Source: Streptomyces sp. NBC_00670
Lineage (GTDB): Bacteria > Actinomycetota > Actinomycetes > Streptomycetales > Streptomycetaceae
Direction: 5' to 3'
Length of the DNA stretch: 64,000 nucleotides
Assembly: GCF_036226765.1 (NCBI RefSeq)
Contig: NZ_CP109017.1
Coordinates: 1,054,001 to 1,118,000, forward strand
The stretch's first letter is position 1. Every line of letters starts with the position of its first letter. Of the stretch, positions 31,872-40,121 are shown one piece after another. A model generated the notes under the pieces. It was not told the origin of the DNA. It did not search any database and saw only the letters and a list, made by a program, of their open reading frames with translations. Position numbers and translations under genes: made by a program.

Positions 31872-32972
31872 CTACGCCGGTGCGCGCAGGTCCACCAGTC
31901 CCGCCAGCCGTTCGCGGTGGGCGCCCGCCGTGCCGTACGCCAGCGAGTCGGCCTTGGCCCGCTTCAGGTAGAGGTGGGCCGGGTGCTCCCAGGTCATGCC
32001 GATCCCGCCGTGCAGTTGGACGGCCTCCTCCGCGGCGTGCACGGCGACCCCGGCGGCGTACGCCTGGGCGACGGTGACCGCGAGGTCGCGCTCCTCGCTG
32101 CCGGTGGCGAGCGCGTCGGCGGCGTTGCGGGCGGCGGCGCGCAGATTGACGATCTCCAGCCACAGCTGGGCCAGCCGGTGCTTGAGCGCCTGGAAGCCGC
32201 CGACCGGGCGGTTGAACTGCTTGCGGTCCTTCAGATGGCGGACCGTCTCCGTCAGGCACCAGTCGGCGAGGCCCAGTTGTTCGGAGGCGAGCAGTCCGGC
32301 GCCGGCCCGCAGCCCGCGGCGTACGGCGGGTTCGGCGTCGCCGAGGCGGCGGGCCGGTGCGCCGTCGAGGCGTACGCGGGCCACCGGGCGGGTCAGGTCC
32401 AGGGAGAGCTGTGCGGTGACGGTCACGTCGGCGGCGGCCACCGCGTACAGGCCGCCGTCGTCGGCCGGGACGAGGAGGACGTCGGCGGCGGTGGCGTCGG
32501 CGACCGCGGTCAGCTCGCCGTGCAGGGTGCCGTTCTCCAGGCGGGCGGTGGGGAAGGGGGCGCCCGGGGCGGTGTGCAGGGCGACGGCGAGCGTTGCGAC
32601 CGTCGCGCCCGAGGCCAGTTCACCGAGCAGACCGACGGCCGGGTCCCCGGTCCCGCGTTCCAGCAGTGCCTCCGTGGCGACGACGGCGCTCGTCAGGTAC
32701 GGCACGGGTGCGACCGCGCGGCCCAGTTCCTCCAGGACGACGGCGGCCTCGCGGTGGGTGGCGCCCTGGCCGCCGAGTTCCTCGGGGACGAGGAGTCCGG
32801 CGAGGCCCATGCCCTCGGTGAGCGCCTTCCACAGCCGTACGTCGTGCCGGGTCTCCGACTCGGTGCGGGCGAGGACGCCCGCCGGGTCGCAGTGGTCGGT
32901 GAGCAGGTCGCGGACGGCGGCGCGCAGCGCCTCTTCCTCCTCGGAGTGGAGCAGGTCGGGCTGTGTGCTCAT
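31872..32972 (-). CDS. Acyl-CoA dehydrogenase (second subunit-like)
   Basis: A 366-residue acyl-CoA dehydrogenase-family flavoprotein. The N-terminal helical domain, beta domain and C-terminal four-helix bundle are present; family blocks are LGLADWCLTETVRHLKDRKQ, FNRPVGGFQALKHRLAQLWL and QLHGGIGMTWEHPAHLYLKR. Its start overlaps the stop of the upstream acyl-CoA dehydrogenase by four bases (ATGA), the arrangement of heterodimeric FadE pairs in actinobacteria, where one partner often has a weakened active site. Together with the next gene it likely forms an alpha2-beta2 enzyme acting on a steroid- or cyclic-acyl-CoA; the substrate is inferred only from this pairing. Confidence 0.9.
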   Translation of the reverse strand: MSTQPDLLHSEEEEALRAAVRDLLTDHCDPAGVLARTESETRHDVRLWKALTEGMGLAGLLVPEELGGQGATHREAAVVLEELGRAVAPVPYLTSAVVATEALLERGTGDPAVGLLGELASGATVATLAVALHTAPGAPFPTARLENGTLHGELTAVADATAADVLLVPADDGGLYAVAAADVTVTAQLSLDLTRPVARVRLDGAPARRLGDAEPAVRRGLRAGAGLLASEQLGLADWCLTETVRHLKDRKQFNRPVGGFQALKHRLAQLWLEIVNLRAAARNAADALATGSEERDLAVTVAQAYAAGVAVHAAEEAVQLHGGIGMTWEHPAHLYLKRAKADSLAYGTAGAHRERLAGLVDLRAPA

Positions 32973-34210
32973 CGGGCCAGGTCCTTCCAGGCGACGTCCT
33001 TGTCGGTGCGCGGCTCGGCGGGCAGGCCGAGGACGCGTTCGGCGACGATGTTCAGCAGCACCTCGCTGGTGCCGCCCTCGATGCTGTTGCCCTTGGCGCG
33101 GAGGTAGCGGTAGCCGGCCTCGCGGCCGGTGAAGTCGACGAGTTCGGGCCGGCGCATGGTCCAGTCGTCGTACAACAGGCCCTCCTCGCCGAGTAGTTCG
33201 ACCTCCAGGCCGCTGATCTCCTGGTTGAGGCGGGCGAAGGCGAGTTTCATGCCGGAGCCCTCGTAGCCGGGCTGGCCGGCGGCGAGCTGCTGGCGCAGGC
33301 GTTCGGCGGTGAGGCGGGAGACCTCGGCCTCCACCCACAGTTTCAGCAGCCGCTGGTGCAGGTCGTGGGTGCGCAGTTCGGGGCGTTCGCGCCAGGTGCG
33401 GGAGACCGGGCCGATCATGCCGCCCTCGCGGGGCAGCCGCATGCCGCCGATGGAGACGCGCTCGTTCATGAGGGTCGTCTGGGCGACCCGCCAGCCGTCG
33501 CCGACGTCGCCGAGCCGGCGGGAGTCGGGGATGCGGACGTCGGTGAGGAAGACCTCGTTGAACTCGGCCTCGCCGGTGATCTGCCGCAACGGGCGGACCT
33601 CGACGCCGGGGTCGGTCATGTCGCAGACGAAGTAGGTGATGCCGGCGTGCTTGGGGACGTCGGGGTCGGTGCGGGCGATGAGGATGGCCCAGCGCGCGAC
33701 GTGGGCGCTGGAGGTCCAGACCTTCTGCCCGTTGACCACCCAGTCTCCCCCGCTCTCGGCTTCGCTCGAGCGGGAGGGGCCCCCATCGCCCCGTACGGCG
33801 CGGGTGCCGAGCGCGGCCAGGTCGGAGCCGGCGCCGGGCTCGCTGAAGAGCTGGCACCACACCTCCTCGCCGGTCCACAGCGGGCGCAGGAAGCGCCGCT
33901 GCTGTTCGGGCGTGCCGTACCGCAGGATCGTCGGCGCGGCCATGCCGAGGCCGATGCCGATGCGCCGGGGGTCGTTGTCGGGGGCGCCGGCGGCCTCCAA
34001 CTCGGCGTCCACGACGGCCTGGAGGGAGCGGGGGGCGCCGAGGCCGCCGAGGCCCTCGGGGTAGTGCACCCAGGCCAGGCCCGCGTCGAACCGGGCGCGC
34101 AGGAAGTCGAGCCGGTCGGTGCCGGCGGGCGGGTGGGCGGCGAGGAACTCGCGGGTGCGGCGGCGCAGTTCGGGCGCGTCGAGCTTGGCGGGGGCGTCGT
34201 GGTCCGTCAT
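32969..34210 (-). CDS. Acyl-CoA dehydrogenase (first subunit-like)
   Basis: A 413-residue family member with intact FAD-binding blocks (CQLFSEPGAGSDLAALGTRA, VNGQKVWTSSAHVARWAILI and the C-terminal GNSIEGGTSEVLLNIVAERVLGLP region split over residues 380-400). It overlaps both neighbours by four bases, so oxidoreductase, this gene and the second dehydrogenase form a tight three-gene operon. An internal stretch near residues 140-160 (RGDGGPSRSSEAESGGDW) looks like a small low-complexity insertion relative to relatives. The substrate is unknown. Confidence 0.92.
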   Translation of the reverse strand: MTDHDAPAKLDAPELRRRTREFLAAHPPAGTDRLDFLRARFDAGLAWVHYPEGLGGLGAPRSLQAVVDAELEAAGAPDNDPRRIGIGLGMAAPTILRYGTPEQQRRFLRPLWTGEEVWCQLFSEPGAGSDLAALGTRAVRGDGGPSRSSEAESGGDWVVNGQKVWTSSAHVARWAILIARTDPDVPKHAGITYFVCDMTDPGVEVRPLRQITGEAEFNEVFLTDVRIPDSRRLGDVGDGWRVAQTTLMNERVSIGGMRLPREGGMIGPVSRTWRERPELRTHDLHQRLLKLWVEAEVSRLTAERLRQQLAAGQPGYEGSGMKLAFARLNQEISGLEVELLGEEGLLYDDWTMRRPELVDFTGREAGYRYLRAKGNSIEGGTSEVLLNIVAERVLGLPAEPRTDKDVAWKDLAR

Positions 34211-35184
34211 GCGGAAGCTCCGTTCTTCACTGCGGGCAGCACGACGATACGGCCCGTGCTGAGGCCGTCGGCGACCCGCTGTACGGCGGCCGAGGCGTCC
34301 TGAAGTGCCACCCGCTCGCTGACCAGCGGCTTGATCGCGCCCCGGGCGGCCAGTTCGGTGAGCTGCTCGTGGCAGTGCTGGACCAGCTCGGGGTTCTTGG
34401 TGTGGTAGAGGCCCCAGTGCAGGCCGAGGATCGCGTAGTTCTTGACGAGGGCGTGGTTGAGCGGCGGGCTGGGGATGGTGCCGCCGGCGAAGCCGACCAC
34501 GACGATCCGGCCCTCGAAGGCGGCGAGCTTGGCGGACTGGGCGTAGGCCGTGCCGCCGACCGGGTCGTAGATCACGTCGGCGCCGCGCCCGCCGGTGGCC
34601 TCCTTGACGGTGGCGACGACGTCCTCGGTGCGACGGTCGACGACCAGGTCGCAGCCGAGGGTACGGGCGACGGCGGCCTTCTCGGCGCCGCCGACCACGC
34701 CGATGACCGTGGCGCCGGCCGCCTTGCCGAGCTGGACGGCGGCGCTGCCGACCCCGCCGGCGGCGGCGTGCACGAGGAGCGTCTCGCCGGCCTCCAGCCG
34801 GGCCCTGCGGTGCAGGCCGAACCAGCCGGTCTGGTAGCCGATGTGCAGGGTGGCGGCCTCGGCGTCGTCGAGCGAGTCGGGGGCGGGCAGGAGCGCGGCG
34901 GCGTCCGCGAGGGCGTACTCGGCGAAACCGCCGTGCGGGAGGGCGGAGGTGGCGAGGACGCGGCGGCCGTCCTCCGTCTCACCGCAGATCTCCACGCCGG
35001 GGGTGAAGGGCAGCGGCGGGCGGACCTGGTACTGGCCGCGGCAGAGGAGGGCGTCGGGGAAGTTGACGTTGGCGGCGCGCACCCTGAGCACGACCTGGCC
35101 GTCGCCGGGGGTGGGCGGCTCCACGTCCGCGAGGCGCATGGCCTCGGTCGGTTCGCCGTTCTCGTGCACCTGCCATGCCTGCAT
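34207..35184 (-). CDS. Zinc-independent quinone-oxidoreductase-type MDR enzyme
   Basis: A 325-residue medium-chain dehydrogenase/reductase of the NADPH:quinone oxidoreductase branch. The NADPH-binding motif is HAAAGGVGSAAVQLGKAAGA, and the early ANVNFPDALLCRGQY block is typical; the zinc-ligand cysteines of alcohol dehydrogenases are absent. GGAGG precedes ATG 35184. It heads the operon with the two acyl-CoA dehydrogenases, so it may reduce an enoyl-CoA or enone intermediate of the same pathway. A TAGTAT -10 box and palindrome lie about 120 bases upstream. Confidence 0.92.
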   Translation of the reverse strand: MQAWQVHENGEPTEAMRLADVEPPTPGDGQVVLRVRAANVNFPDALLCRGQYQVRPPLPFTPGVEICGETEDGRRVLATSALPHGGFAEYALADAAALLPAPDSLDDAEAATLHIGYQTGWFGLHRRARLEAGETLLVHAAAGGVGSAAVQLGKAAGATVIGVVGGAEKAAVARTLGCDLVVDRRTEDVVATVKEATGGRGADVIYDPVGGTAYAQSAKLAAFEGRIVVVGFAGGTIPSPPLNHALVKNYAILGLHWGLYHTKNPELVQHCHEQLTELAARGAIKPLVSERVALQDASAAVQRVADGLSTGRIVVLPAVKNGASA

Positions 35185-35238
35185 GCGCGGCCTCCAGGGG
35201 ACTGCGTCGTCGGTCCGGGGTCTTGCCGTCTGTACGGT

Positions 35239-35284
35239 TCTGCCGTCTCTGCTTCCACGGCTCTGCCGTCTCTGCTTCCGCGGC
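35239..35284. repeat. 23-bp tandem repeat, two copies plus a partial third
   Basis: Units start at 35239 and 35262 with TCTGCCGTCTCTGCTTCC and end in ACGGC or GCGGC; a third, broken unit starts at 35285 (CCTGCCGTCTT). They fall in the leader of the minus-strand operon, 55-100 bases upstream of its start codon. Confidence 0.85.
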
Positions 35285-35298
35285 CCTGCCGTCTTCGC

Positions 35299-35315
35299 AT
35301 ACTAAGCGGTCGCTT
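35299..35315 (-). promoter_or_regulatory. TetR-like operator overlapping a -10 box
   Basis: AAGCG-GT-CGCTT (35304-35315) is a perfect 5+2+5 palindrome, and on the minus strand it runs directly into TAGTAT (35304-35299), a good -10 box for the oxidoreductase/acyl-CoA dehydrogenase operon. Overlap of operator and -10 suggests repression. TAAGC-type palindromes are typical of TetR regulators of acyl-CoA metabolism, but no TetR gene is adjacent. Confidence 0.5.
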
Positions 35316-35509
35316 GCCGTCAGGGGAACAGGAGCCGCCGGTACGGCACCGACGGGGGCCGGCCTCTCGTACGTCGTCATATGGTCGCATTGACGATAAG
35401 GGGGACGCCATGCGAAGCTGGCGGCGCGCCGATCCACGCCGATCAGCGTCAACTCACCGACAAGCACCCCTTTTTCGGCATGCCGCCGCGCCCGACCCAC
35501 GGAGTTTCC

Positions 35510-38275
35510 ATGCCCCCTGCCGCCACCCGCGCCCCACAGCCTCACCTCAGCCCGCGGGGCACCGACCGGGCCGCGGGCGTCCTGCTCGGCGCGGCCGCGG
35601 GGGACGCGCTGGGTGTGCCCTACGAGTTCCGGGCGCGGCTGACCGGCGAGGAGCAGCCGCGGATGATCGGCGGCGGCCTGGGGCCGTACGAGCCCGGCGA
35701 GTACTCCGACGACACCCAGATGCAGGTGTGCATCGCCGAGGTCGCGGCCACCGGAGCCGATCTCCGCTCCCCCGAGGCCCTCGACGCGGTCGCGGCGAAC
35801 TTCCAGCGCTGGCTGCGGGAGGGCGCCAGCGACGTCGGCAACCAGACCAGGGCCGTACTGCACGCCGCCGGGCGTACGTCCGGAGCGGCGGGCGCGGCGA
35901 TGCGCGAGGCCGCCCGCAGCTTCACCGCCGCCAGGGCGAACAGCGCCGGGAACGGCTCGCTCATGCGGACCGGGATCGTCGCCCTCGCCCACCTCGGGGA
36001 CGCCGCGGAGATGGCCGAGGCCGCCGTCGCGGTCAGCGGGCTCACCCATCCCGACCCGGACTGCGCCGACGCCTGCGTGCTGTGGTGCTCCGGCATCCGC
36101 ACGGCCGTGCTGGAGGGCACCTTCGACGGCGTACGGGCCGGCCTGGAGCTGCTGCCCGCCGAGCGCCGGGCGCTGTGGGCCGAGCGGCTGGACGAGGCGG
36201 AGGCCCATCCTCCGCACCACTTCTCCCCCAACGGCTGGGTCGTCGCCGCGCTCCAGGCCGCCTGGTCGGCGATCACGCACACCCCCGTTCCCGGGCTGAA
36301 CCCCGGCGAGGGCGGCTTCCCCGCCCAGCATCTGCGTCTCGCCCTGGAGGCGGCGGTCCGGGCCGGCGACGACACCGACACCGTCGCCGCGATCGCGGGC
36401 GCGCTGCTCGGCGCGCGCTGGGGCTGCTCGGGCATCCCGCTGGAATGGCAGCGGGCCGTGAACGGCTGGCCCTCGCTCACCGGCGTCGATCTCGTCCGGC
36501 TGGCGGTACGCACCGCCCTGGGCGGGCGGGACGACGGCGCCGGCTGGCCCTCCGCCGCGCGCATGTCCGTCCCGGCGGGCGCACCCCGCGCCTTCGCCGT
36601 CCCCCACCCGCACGACTCCGGGGTGGTCCTGGGCAACCTCGCCCTCCTCCAGGGGGCCGAGCCGGTCGACGTCGACGCGGTGGTGTCGCTGTGCCGCATG
36701 GGCACGGAGCCGGTCCTGCCGGGCATCGAAGCCGAGCACGTGCGCGTCTGGCTGGTGGACGGCGACGGGCACAACGCCAATCTGCACTACGTCGTGGACC
36801 AGGCCGCCCGCGAGGTACTGCGGCTGCGGCAGGCGGGCAAGCGGGTGCTGCTCCACTGCGTCGCCGGGCAGAGCCGTACGCCGGCCGTCGCCGCGGTCTA
36901 CAGCCATCTGGCGCGCGGCATCGGCGCCGAGGCCGCCCTCTCCGGTCTCCGTGAGGTGCTGCCGCACGGCTGGCAGCTGTCGGCGCACCCCGAACTGCTC
37001 GACGCGGTGCACGCGTTGACCTCCGGCTCCACGGGGTCCACCGGATCCGATGGGTCCGCCGGGTCCGCCGCAGGCGGGCAGCCGGACGGCGTCGCTCCCG
37101 AGCAGGTGGCGCTCGTGCTGGACGACGGCCCGGAGCAGCGGCCGACGGAGCCGCAGCGGTCCGGGACGTTCCTGGAGGAGAAGGGCGCGGTGTCCCGGGT
37201 GCGCGGCCTGCTGCTCGGCCTTGCGCTGGGGGACACACTGGGCGCCGCGAGGGGCAAGCTGCCCGCCGCCGGACCGCTGCGGGCCGGGGTCAGCACCCAG
37301 CTGGCCTGCTTCACCGCCGAGGGCACCATTCGCGCATGGGTGCGCGGGCTGCACAAGGGCATCTGCCACCCCCCGTCGGTGGTGGGGCACGCCTACTGCC
37401 GCTGGGCCGCACTACAGGGGATCGAGGTCGAGCGGATGCGCGGGCACTGGGCCTCCGGCGGCCGGGTCTGGCCCGACGGCTGGCTCGCCCAGGTGCCCGT
37501 ACTGGCCGAACGGCGCGGCTCGGCGCCGGCAACCGTGACGGCGTTGTCCGGCATCAAGCGGGGCGACCTGGGGAAGCCGACGGCCAGCCGCGGCTGCCAC
37601 GCGCTCACCCGTACCCTCCCCATCGCCGTGGTCGGCGTCGCCCACGAGCCGGGGCGGGCGACCGAGCTGGCCCGGCAGACCGCCGCCCTCACCCACGGCG
37701 ACCGGGCCGCGCAGTCCGCGGCGGCCCATGCGGTCGCCCTGGCCGGCCACTGCCTCACCAGTGCCGCCGATGACGCCCGCGGCTCCGGGCCCGGCACCCG
37801 GTCGCAGGTGCGGCAGGCCCTGCGGGACGGCGTCCGGGCGCTTCCCGAGGCCGACCCGGACCTGACGGCCGACGAGCACGACCGGCTCGCCGCGGCGCTC
37901 CGGGAGGCCGAGGAGCACCCCGCGGACGCGGGACGGCTCGCGCGGCTCGCGCCGGACCCCACCGCGCCGTCGGCACTGCTCGGCGGGGTGTACGTCGCCG
38001 CGTCCTTCCCCGGCCGGGACCAGGTGGACGCCGCGCTGCGCTTCGCCGCCGGGGCACCGGACGGCGACTCCGTCGCCTGTGTGGCCGGTGCGCTGCTCGG
38101 CGCGGCCCATGGCGCCGAGGCGCTGCCCGTCGCTCTGGTGAGCCGGCACGAGCTGGCCTGGGTGCTCGACACCCTGGCCCGCGACCTCGTCGCCCAGTTC
38201 ACCGACTCCCCCAGCGGCAGCGAGTACGTCGGCGGCTGGGACCCGCACTGGTGGGGCCGCTACCCCGGCTGGTGA
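35510..38275 (+). CDS. ADP-ribosylglycohydrolase-dual-specificity-phosphatase-ADP-ribosylglycohydrolase fusion
   Basis: A 921-residue three-part protein. Residues about 20-340 are an ADP-ribosylglycohydrolase (ARH) domain with intact metal motifs: GEYSDDTQMQV (Asp67, Asp68, Thr69) and GDDTDTVAAIAGALLGARWG (Asp287-Asp290). Residues about 350-510 are a dual-specificity-phosphatase-like domain with HCVAGQSRTPA (Cys450, Arg456) and a possible general acid in WLVDGDGHN. After a Ser/Gly/Thr linker (GSTGSTGSDGSAGSAAGG), residues about 560-900 are a second ARH-like domain in which the first metal motif has become FTAEGTIRA while the second (DGDSVACVAGALLGAAHG) survives. ATG 35510 follows GGAG. It would remove ADP-ribose from proteins or nucleic acids and phosphate from another site; the targets are unknown. 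Confidence 0.9.
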   Translation: MPPAATRAPQPHLSPRGTDRAAGVLLGAAAGDALGVPYEFRARLTGEEQPRMIGGGLGPYEPGEYSDDTQMQVCIAEVAATGADLRSPEALDAVAANFQRWLREGASDVGNQTRAVLHAAGRTSGAAGAAMREAARSFTAARANSAGNGSLMRTGIVALAHLGDAAEMAEAAVAVSGLTHPDPDCADACVLWCSGIRTAVLEGTFDGVRAGLELLPAERRALWAERLDEAEAHPPHHFSPNGWVVAALQAAWSAITHTPVPGLNPGEGGFPAQHLRLALEAAVRAGDDTDTVAAIAGALLGARWGCSGIPLEWQRAVNGWPSLTGVDLVRLAVRTALGGRDDGAGWPSAARMSVPAGAPRAFAVPHPHDSGVVLGNLALLQGAEPVDVDAVVSLCRMGTEPVLPGIEAEHVRVWLVDGDGHNANLHYVVDQAAREVLRLRQAGKRVLLHCVAGQSRTPAVAAVYSHLARGIGAEAALSGLREVLPHGWQLSAHPELLDAVHALTSGSTGSTGSDGSAGSAAGGQPDGVAPEQVALVLDDGPEQRPTEPQRSGTFLEEKGAVSRVRGLLLGLALGDTLGAARGKLPAAGPLRAGVSTQLACFTAEGTIRAWVRGLHKGICHPPSVVGHAYCRWAALQGIEVERMRGHWASGGRVWPDGWLAQVPVLAERRGSAPATVTALSGIKRGDLGKPTASRGCHALTRTLPIAVVGVAHEPGRATELARQTAALTHGDRAAQSAAAHAVALAGHCLTSAADDARGSGPGTRSQVRQALRDGVRALPEADPDLTADEHDRLAAALREAEEHPADAGRLARLAPDPTAPSALLGGVYVAASFPGRDQVDAALRFAAGAPDGDSVACVAGALLGAAHGAEALPVALVSRHELAWVLDTLARDLVAQFTDSPSGSEYVGGWDPHWWGRYPGW

Positions 38276-38372
38276 CCCACCGGTCCCGGCACCGGCGCGG
38301 CGTCGGGCGTCGCCTCTTCGCCGTGCCGGGCCCGTGCGTGGGGCGCGTGGAGTGCGCGGGGCGCCCGCGGCG

Positions 38373-38996
38373 TCAGGCGTCGTCCGCGCCCCGCCGCGTC
38401 GGCCGGGCCCGTACGTGCATCCGTTCGCCCTGGGGGCCGAACAGGCTCAGGAACTCCACCGGGCCCTCGCCCGTGGAGCCGAACCAGTGCGGCACCCTCG
38501 TGTCGAACTCCGCGGCCTCGCCGGGGCCGAGCACGAGGTCGTGCTCGCCGAGCACCAGGCGCAGCCTGCCGGACATGACGTACAGCCACTCGTAGCCCTC
38601 GTGGGTGCGCGGATGGGGCTCGCACCCGCGTTGCGGCTCGAGCACCTTGAACGCCTGGAGCCCGCCGGGCTGGCGGGTGAGCGGCCAGTACGTGCGGCCG
38701 AATCGCTCGATCGGCTCGCCCCGCACCCGCGGGTCCCCCACCCGGGGCGCGCCCACCAGTTCGTCGAGCGGCACCTGGTGCGCCCGTGCGATCGGCAGCA
38801 GCAGCTCCAGGGAGGGTCTGCGCAGCCCGGACTCCAGCCGGGACAGCGTGCTGACCGAGATCCCGGTGGCCTCGGACAGCGCGGCCAGCGTGGCACCCCG
38901 CTCCTTGCGGATCCTGCGCAGCCGGGGGCCCACCTCCGCCAGTACCTCGTCGGTGTCGTGGCCCCCGGGCAGGTCGTCCCGCGCATCGTCGTTCAT
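38373..38996 (-). CDS. XRE-family regulator with cupin sensor domain
   Basis: A 207-residue regulator. The HTH reads LRRIRKERGATLAALSEATG then SVSTLSRLESGLRRPSL; the C-terminal cupin barrel includes HEGYEWLYVMSGRLRLVLGE and LGPGEAAEFDTRVPHWFGST. ATG 38996 lies about six bases after a predicted -10 box, so the mRNA is probably leaderless. It is divergent from a CxxC flavoprotein gene, which it may control. Cupin-XRE proteins of this type usually respond to small organic acids or amines. Confidence 0.87.
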   Translation of the reverse strand: MNDDARDDLPGGHDTDEVLAEVGPRLRRIRKERGATLAALSEATGISVSTLSRLESGLRRPSLELLLPIARAHQVPLDELVGAPRVGDPRVRGEPIERFGRTYWPLTRQPGGLQAFKVLEPQRGCEPHPRTHEGYEWLYVMSGRLRLVLGEHDLVLGPGEAAEFDTRVPHWFGSTGEGPVEFLSLFGPQGERMHVRARPTRRGADDA

Positions 38997-39002
38997 CCCT
39001 TC

Positions 39003-39031
39003 ATTGCAGATTCGGCAAGTTCGTTTGTCAA
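39003..39031 (-). promoter_or_regulatory. Promoter of the XRE-cupin gene, near-leaderless
   Basis: On the minus strand TTGACA (39031-39026), a consensus -35, and TGCAAT (39008-39003) are 17 bases apart. The -10 box ends six bases before ATG 38996, so transcription should begin at or beside the start codon. Confidence 0.6.
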
Positions 39032-39072
39032 TACGGCGAGGGTCGGCGACGCTGCCCGTGGAGGTGGTCACC

Positions 39073-40092
39073 ATGACCGACACGCGAAGCGACACATCCA
39101 CCGACAGCTACGAAGTCCTCGTCATCGGGGGCGGCGCGGCCGGGCTCTCCGCCGGGCTGGTCCTCGGCCGGGCCCGGCGCCGGACGCTCCTGGTGGACGC
39201 GGGCGAGCCGCGCAACGCGCCCGCCGCGCACATGCAGGGCTATCTGTCCCGGGACGGCATGCCGCCGGCCGAGCTCCTGGCCGTGGGCCGCGAGGAGATC
39301 GCCCGGTACGGGACGGTGGAGCTGGTCCGGGACCGGGTCGTCGACGTGACCCGGGACGGGGCGGAGGGCTCTCCGCCCGGCTTCACCGCCGCCCTCGCCG
39401 GCGGGCGGACCGTCCGCGCCCGGCGGGTGATCGTGGCGACGGGGCTCAAGGACGAGCTGCCGGCCGTGCCCGGTGTCGCCGAGCGCTGGGGCCGGGACGT
39501 CATCCACTGCCCGTACTGCCACGGCTGGGAGGTGCGCGACGAGGCGTTCGGCGTGCTGGCGACCTCGCCGATGAGCGTCCACCAGGCGCTGCTGGTCAGC
39601 CACTGGTCGAAGGACACCACCCTGTTCCTGCACACCGTCGCGGAGGCGGACCTCTCCGACGACGAGCTGCGCAGACTCGCCGCGGCGGGCGTGCGCGTCG
39701 TGCCGGGCGAGGTGGCGGGGCTGGTGGTCGAGGACGACCGGATCACCGGCGTACGGCTGGCCGACGGCACGGTGCACGCCCGGTCCGTCGTCTTCGTCGC
39801 GCCCCGCATGGTGCCGCGCACCGGGCTCCTCGAGAAGCTGGGCGCCGAGCTGCGGGAGACCCCGATGGGCTCCTGCCCGGTGGTGGACGAGACGGGGCGT
39901 ACGACGGTGCCGGGCGTGTGGGCCGCGGGCAACGCCACCCTCTTCGCGCAGCAGGTGATCAATGCGGCGAGCACCGGGTACACGGCGGCCGCCGCCGTCA
40001 ACGGCGAGCTGGTGTTCGAGGACATCGACGCCCGGATCGGCGTGGAGCACACCGGGGCGACGGGCCCGGACGGGACCGGCGCGGAGGTGTAG
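39073..40092 (+). CDS. Thioredoxin-reductase-like CxxC flavoprotein (possible dithiol oxidase)
   Basis: A 339-residue FAD protein. The FAD fold is VLVIGGGAAGLSAGLVLGRA; the redox pair is Cys146-Cys149 in IHCPYCHGWEV; the C-terminal FAD block is VPGVWAAGNATLFAQQVINA. The second dinucleotide site expected for NADPH is degenerate (FGVLATSPMSVHQALLVSHW instead of a Gly-rich GGGxxA loop). That pattern occurs in oxygen-dependent dithiol oxidases of the HlmI/GliT group and in other NADPH-independent homologues. GGAGGTGG precedes ATG 39073. It is divergent from the XRE-cupin regulator. Function is either thiol redox control or disulfide formation in a small molecule. Confidence 0.85.
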   Translation: MTDTRSDTSTDSYEVLVIGGGAAGLSAGLVLGRARRRTLLVDAGEPRNAPAAHMQGYLSRDGMPPAELLAVGREEIARYGTVELVRDRVVDVTRDGAEGSPPGFTAALAGGRTVRARRVIVATGLKDELPAVPGVAERWGRDVIHCPYCHGWEVRDEAFGVLATSPMSVHQALLVSHWSKDTTLFLHTVAEADLSDDELRRLAAAGVRVVPGEVAGLVVEDDRITGVRLADGTVHARSVVFVAPRMVPRTGLLEKLGAELRETPMGSCPVVDETGRTTVPGVWAAGNATLFAQQVINAASTGYTAAAAVNGELVFEDIDARIGVEHTGATGPDGTGAEV

Positions 40093-40121
40093 ACCCCCCG
40101 CCCCCGGTGCACCATGGCTGC

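Larger units (their letters stand above)
35185..35509. other. 325-base divergent spacer with tandem repeat and operator
   Basis: Lies between the oxidoreductase operon (minus) and the ADP-ribosylglycohydrolase gene (plus). It contains a 23-base tandem repeat (35239-35284), a -10/operator combination for the minus operon (35299-35315) and, near 35500, the ribosome site GGAG of the plus gene. From 35320 to 35490 I see no further pattern or credible small gene. Confidence 0.55.

Noticed and set aside
31347..33107. 586-codon plus-strand frame over the acyl-CoA dehydrogenase region
   Set aside because: Antisense to the acyl-CoA dehydrogenase genes and crosses a terminator; no domain content.
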